Assembly: GCA_002105175.1 (NCBI GenBank)
Contig: MCGE01000049.1
Span: 145,020 to 209,019, forward strand
DNA: 64,000 nucleotides
Direction: 5' to 3'
Source of the DNA: Absidia repens
Taxonomy: Eukaryota > Mucoromycota > Mucoromycetes > Mucorales > Cunninghamellaceae
In this document: positions 63,713 to 64,000 of the stretch, piece by piece
Numbering within the stretch: position 1 is the first letter of the stretch
How the letters are laid out: each line of letters begins with the position of its first letter
Notes under the pieces: generated by a model
The model's database searches: none
What the model was told of the DNA's origin: nothing
What the model saw: only the letters and a program-made list of their open reading frames with translations
Made by a program: the position numbers and the translations under genes

Positions 63713-64000
63713 CATGGTACTCAACGCCAACAAATGCTCCTTCTTCAATCAATCGGTTACTTTTGTGGGATTCATAGCGGATGTGGATGGATATCGACCT
63801 GACCTGGCTAGGATACAAGCAATCTCAAATTTCCCTAGACCTCTTTGTGCTCGTGATGTCCGTGTCTACCTCGGTATCATTGGTTTCTACAGAAGACACA
63901 TTCATCTTTTTGCCGACGTTACTGCCCCTCTTACCTTGTTGCTGAAGAAAGATGCCTATTTCAACTGGACACAAGAAATGGAACAAAGTTTTGTGGAGTC
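63713..64000 (+). pseudogene. Ty3 pol fragment (RT end to RNase H), runs off the window
   Basis: Open from the LTR end to the window edge: LNANKCSFFNQSVTFVGFIA, then YLGIIGFYRRHIHLFADVTA with APLTLLLKKDAYFNWTQEME. These are the RT thumb/connection and the entry to RNase H (LG..GFYRRHI....APL..LLKK). It starts mid-domain directly after LTR-G, so it is a fragment. It could continue intact beyond 64000. Confidence 0.82.

Noticed and set aside
1..64000. tRNA genes
   Set aside because: I saw no cloverleaf with intact A and B boxes; a tRNAscan run would be decisive.

Overview
The window looks like transposon-packed, AT-rich nuclear DNA from an early-diverging (Mucoromycota-like) fungus. I base this on short introns of about 60-70 bp with GTAAGT and CTAAC/TTTCAG-like signals, Ty3/gypsy retrotransposons with a chromodomain, fungal-type hAT, piggyBac and LINE remnants, a 5S-rRNA-like fragment, and poly(A)/TATA signals in many LTRs. 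The species cannot be named from the sequence. I found no convincing single-copy housekeeping gene. Nearly everything recognisable is a mobile element, a relic of one, a solo LTR or a multi-copy non-coding unit, and the elements are nested up to four deep.

Layout. 1-3914: 3' part of a dead Ty3 chromovirus with its 3' LTR (family A), followed by minisatellites to about 5.0 kb. 5.3-7.5 kb: structured and non-coding repeats. 7.8-9.2 kb: nested solo LTRs (families B, C, F). 9.2-10.4 kb: a small retrotransposon-borne gene (called ORF3 here) and a second fragment of it. 10.6-15.3 kb: RT relic, two hAT relics, LTRs K/E/B, a large GATG microsatellite and a piggyBac relic. 15.3-17.0 kb: LTR-B, a duplicate of the 6.9-7.5 kb segment and a gag relic. 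17.04-20.56 kb: a second, better preserved copy of the element-1 family with its 5' LTR. 20.6-29 kb: unrecognised DNA plus one arm of a large inverted duplication (partner at 49.9-52.0 kb), split by a block that carries a LINE relic. 29-34 kb: ORF3/pol/gag relics, LTRs and a Q unit. 34-40 kb: H repeats, a LINE 3' end with poly(A), a P unit and LTRs. 40-46.8 kb: gag relics, LTRs J/K/C/F/G, another ORF3 copy and a second Q unit. 46.8-48.9 kb: an LTR interrupted by an apparently intact Merlin DNA transposon and by another LTR. 49-57.5 kb: inverted duplication, gag, LTR-D, second P unit, a DNA element with terminal inverted repeats of about 500 bp, and a short-LTR deletion derivative. 57.5-64 kb: third Q unit containing an LTR-J and a LINE, the LINE itself split by LTR-D, LTR-J and an ORF3 cassette; then LTR-G and the middle of another Ty3 pol running off the window.

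Most notable signals. (1) The 7-mers TACAGTA/TACTGTA are strongly over-represented. In at least a dozen alignments between repeat copies they are exact 5-bp insertions at a TA (TA becomes TA-CAG-TA), the footprint left when Tc1/mariner elements with CAG termini excise. Two of them account for reading-frame breaks inside other transposons, and a Tc1/mariner-like helix-turn-helix fragment sits in one LTR. (2) Several diverged copies of a small ORF lie just downstream of a Ty3 pol gene. (3) A Merlin element has a 9-bp target duplication, imperfect inverted ends and an unexplained second ORF. (4) LTR-A elements carry an 8-nt complementarity between the presumed mRNA 5' end and a site overlapping the gag start codon, as expected for Tf1-type self-priming. 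Family letters (A-K, M, H, P, Q, S) are labels used only in this annotation.
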